Assembly: GCA_963750495.1 (NCBI GenBank)
Contig: CAVVQV010000007.1
Span: 124,001-188,000, forward strand
Length of the DNA stretch: 64,000 nucleotides
Reading direction: 5' to 3'
From: JANLYC01 sp963750495
GTDB lineage: Bacteria > Actinomycetota > Actinomycetes > Propionibacteriales > Nocardioidaceae
Shown here: positions 62,758 through 64,000 of the stretch, in pieces
Layout of the letters: the number at the start of each line of letters is the position of its first letter
How positions within the stretch are numbered: the stretch's first letter is position 1
The notes under the pieces: generated by a model
What the model was told of the DNA's origin: nothing
Seen by the model: the letters and a program-made list of their open reading frames with translations, nothing else
Database searches by the model: none
Position numbers and translations under genes: made by a program

Positions 62758-62803
62758 TCACCACGTGTGGTGACGACCGCTCACCACATCTCTGCCTAGC
62801 TTC
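62758..62803 (+). promoter_or_regulatory. LuxR/LAL-type target promoter, copy 2
   Basis: TCACCACGTGTGGTGA, then CGACCGC, TCACC, 10 bp, and CTAGCTTC. Matches the promoter at 57976-58021 in order and spacing and lies 40 bp upstream of the MMPL start. Confidence 0.75.
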
Positions 62804-62842
62804 GCACTCCAACGGACCCTTCTCCTCCTGAAAGGCACCACC

Positions 62843-64000
62843 ATGAACAGGTTCACCCGGACCGTTGCCATGGCGAGCGCGAGGCACCCTTGGCGCACTC
62901 TGGCGAGCTGGATCATCGTCCTGATGGCCGTCGCGTTCCTGGCCTCCGGCGGCGGCGGCTTCGCCGACGACTTCTCGGCGAAAGGCAGCCAGAGCGATCA
63001 CGCCCTGGGGGTGCTCGCCGATGACTTCCCGGAGGCCGCCAACGGGAACGCCCTCGTCGTCTTCGAGGCCGCGGACGGTGCCACCCTCGCCGACCAGCAA
63101 GGTGGAGTGGCCTCAGTCCTCGATGACGTGAGCGCTCTCGACCACGTCGAGTCGGTGACCGACCCGTCCGGCGCGGGCGCCGTCTCCGACGACGGACGGA
63201 TCGGCTACGCAGTCCTCACCCTCGACGTGCCCGAGCGCGAAATGGGCAAGCCAGCCTTCGCGGTCCTCGCGGACACGGTGTCGGGCATGAAGGCCGACGG
63301 ACTGCGAGTCGAGCTTGGAGGGGACGCGGTCTTCCTCAACGCGCCCGCTGAGAAGAGCAGCCACACCGGCATCGGCCTGCTCGTCGCTCTGATCGTCCTG
63401 CTTGTGGTGTTCGGCACGCTCGTCGCAGCCCTCCTGCCGATCGGGCTCTCCCTGGTCGCGGTCGGATCCGGGGTCGGAGGCATCACCCTTCTGGCGGGCA
63501 CGATGGACGTCTCCGTGTCCGCGATCCCGATCGCCGGGCTCGTAGGACTCGGCGTCGGGATCGACTACGCACTCTTCGTGATCGCCCGCTACCGCGAGAG
63601 CCGCATCAGCGGCCAGAACAACCAGACCGCCCTGGCGACCGCCATGGGCTCCTCCGGCGCCGCGGTCGTCTTCGCCGGCGGCACCGTCATGGTCGCCACC
63701 GCGGCGCTTGCCCTCACCGGGCTCGGCGTGCTGACCTCCATCGGCCTCGCCACTGCGATCATGGTCTTCTTCGCGGTCGCCGCGGCGGTCACTCTGCTGC
63801 CGGCGCTGCTCGCGCTGCTGGGTGACCGGATCGACAAGGGCCGCATCGGTCGACGCCACCGCCCGGCGAAGCCATCGGAGGAGAACGCCTGGTGGCGCTT
63901 CGGCCACCGTGTCTCCGGCCGCCCATGGCCCTACCTCGTCGGCGCGGTCCTCACCCTCGTCGCCATCGCCATGCCGGCGTTCTTCCTGCAGACCGGATTC
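62843..64000 (+). CDS. MMPL-family RND transporter, C-terminus beyond window
   Basis: At least 386 residues, open to the right edge. Starts MNRFTRTVAMASARHPWRTL with the first span, a periplasmic domain (about 40-170), then spans with GIGLLVALIVLLVVFGTLVA, PIAGLVGLGVGIDYALFVIA (the MMPL Asp-Tyr pair) and FFAVAAAVTLLPALLALLG. MMPL proteins export lipids or drugs with the proton gradient and are about 700-750 residues, so half is missing. Promoter shared with the small gene at 57716. Ribosome site GAAAGG. Confidence 0.92.
   Translation, partial: MNRFTRTVAMASARHPWRTLASWIIVLMAVAFLASGGGGFADDFSAKGSQSDHALGVLADDFPEAANGNALVVFEAADGATLADQQGGVASVLDDVSALDHVESVTDPSGAGAVSDDGRIGYAVLTLDVPEREMGKPAFAVLADTVSGMKADGLRVELGGDAVFLNAPAEKSSHTGIGLLVALIVLLVVFGTLVAALLPIGLSLVAVGSGVGGITLLAGTMDVSVSAIPIAGLVGLGVGIDYALFVIARYRESRISGQNNQTALATAMGSSGAAVVFAGGTVMVATAALALTGLGVLTSIGLATAIMVFFAVAAAVTLLPALLALLGDRIDKGRIGRRHRPAKPSEENAWWRFGHRVSGRPWPYLVGAVLTLVAIAMPAFFLQTGF

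Overview
The window is high-GC DNA that is densely coded on both strands. Its content points to an actinobacterium of the Nocardioidaceae/Propionibacteriales type (inference). The supporting genes are whiB1, the sigR-rsrA pair, a PdtaS-type histidine kinase, nickel superoxide dismutase with its maturation protease, a 24-residue bL37-type ribosomal protein, a degenerate 13E12-type HNH gene, a mycothiol-dependent-isomerase-family remnant and an archaeal-type AspRS. The order whiB1, pdtaS, rsrA-sigR, yedK, aroA, rsgA matches the Rv3219-Rv3228 neighbourhood of Mycobacterium tuberculosis, so the left third is conserved chromosomal core. I saw no rRNA, tRNA, CRISPR array or complete mobile element.

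Layout. 0-10 kb: cupin, oxidoreductase, malic enzyme, sodX/sodN, whiB1, pdtaS, a ThDP enzyme with a GNAT acetyltransferase, and a secreted DUF4232 protein. 10-22 kb: FlK-like thioesterase, bL37, a broken GH39 gene, sigR-rsrA with an autoregulatory sigma-R promoter, a hydrolase and yedK, an ECF sigma factor fused to its own membrane anti-sigma and Thr-rich region, a T-box-controlled AspRS, aroA-rsgA and a DUF2231 protein. 22-30.8 kb: hisN, CBS and FKBP proteins, membrane proteins and two OmpR-type two-component systems.

30.8-36.6 kb is the most coherent accessory system. A PAP2 phosphatase, an LPG-synthase-like flippase, a GT4 glycosyltransferase, a PIG-L deacetylase and a PhoX-like secreted protein lie beside a two-component system. 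Three promoters here share two hexamers spaced 11 bp apart, with the -10 box at a fixed distance. This suggests one envelope (amino)glycolipid regulon. 36.6-44 kb: copper amine oxidase, agmatinase-family ureohydrolase, a 2-TM channel with an altered filter, and an NCS1 permease with a TetR regulator.

44-53 kb: TetR regulator, class III cyclase homologue, a secreted beta-propeller/LamG protein and a nitronate monooxygenase, followed by a decayed stretch (orphan C-terminal fragment, frameshifted 13E12 HNH gene, truncated FAD monooxygenase). 53-64 kb: TetR regulator, two RibD/DHFR-like reductases flanking an MFS exporter, an M15-like peptidase, decayed isomerase-family and DUF2306 remnants, a large LuxR (LAL/MalT-type) regulator, an XRE-cupin regulator divergent from a thioredoxin-reductase-like flavoprotein, and an MMPL transporter running off the right edge. 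The MMPL gene and the small gene downstream of the LuxR regulator share a long, identically spaced promoter motif, which suggests a two-target regulon.

Many genes have a TANNNT-like -10 box 6-7 bp before the start codon, so leaderless mRNAs appear common. Start codons below were chosen from Shine-Dalgarno or leaderless spacing. All functional calls rest on recognisable motifs in the translated sequence, not on database searches.
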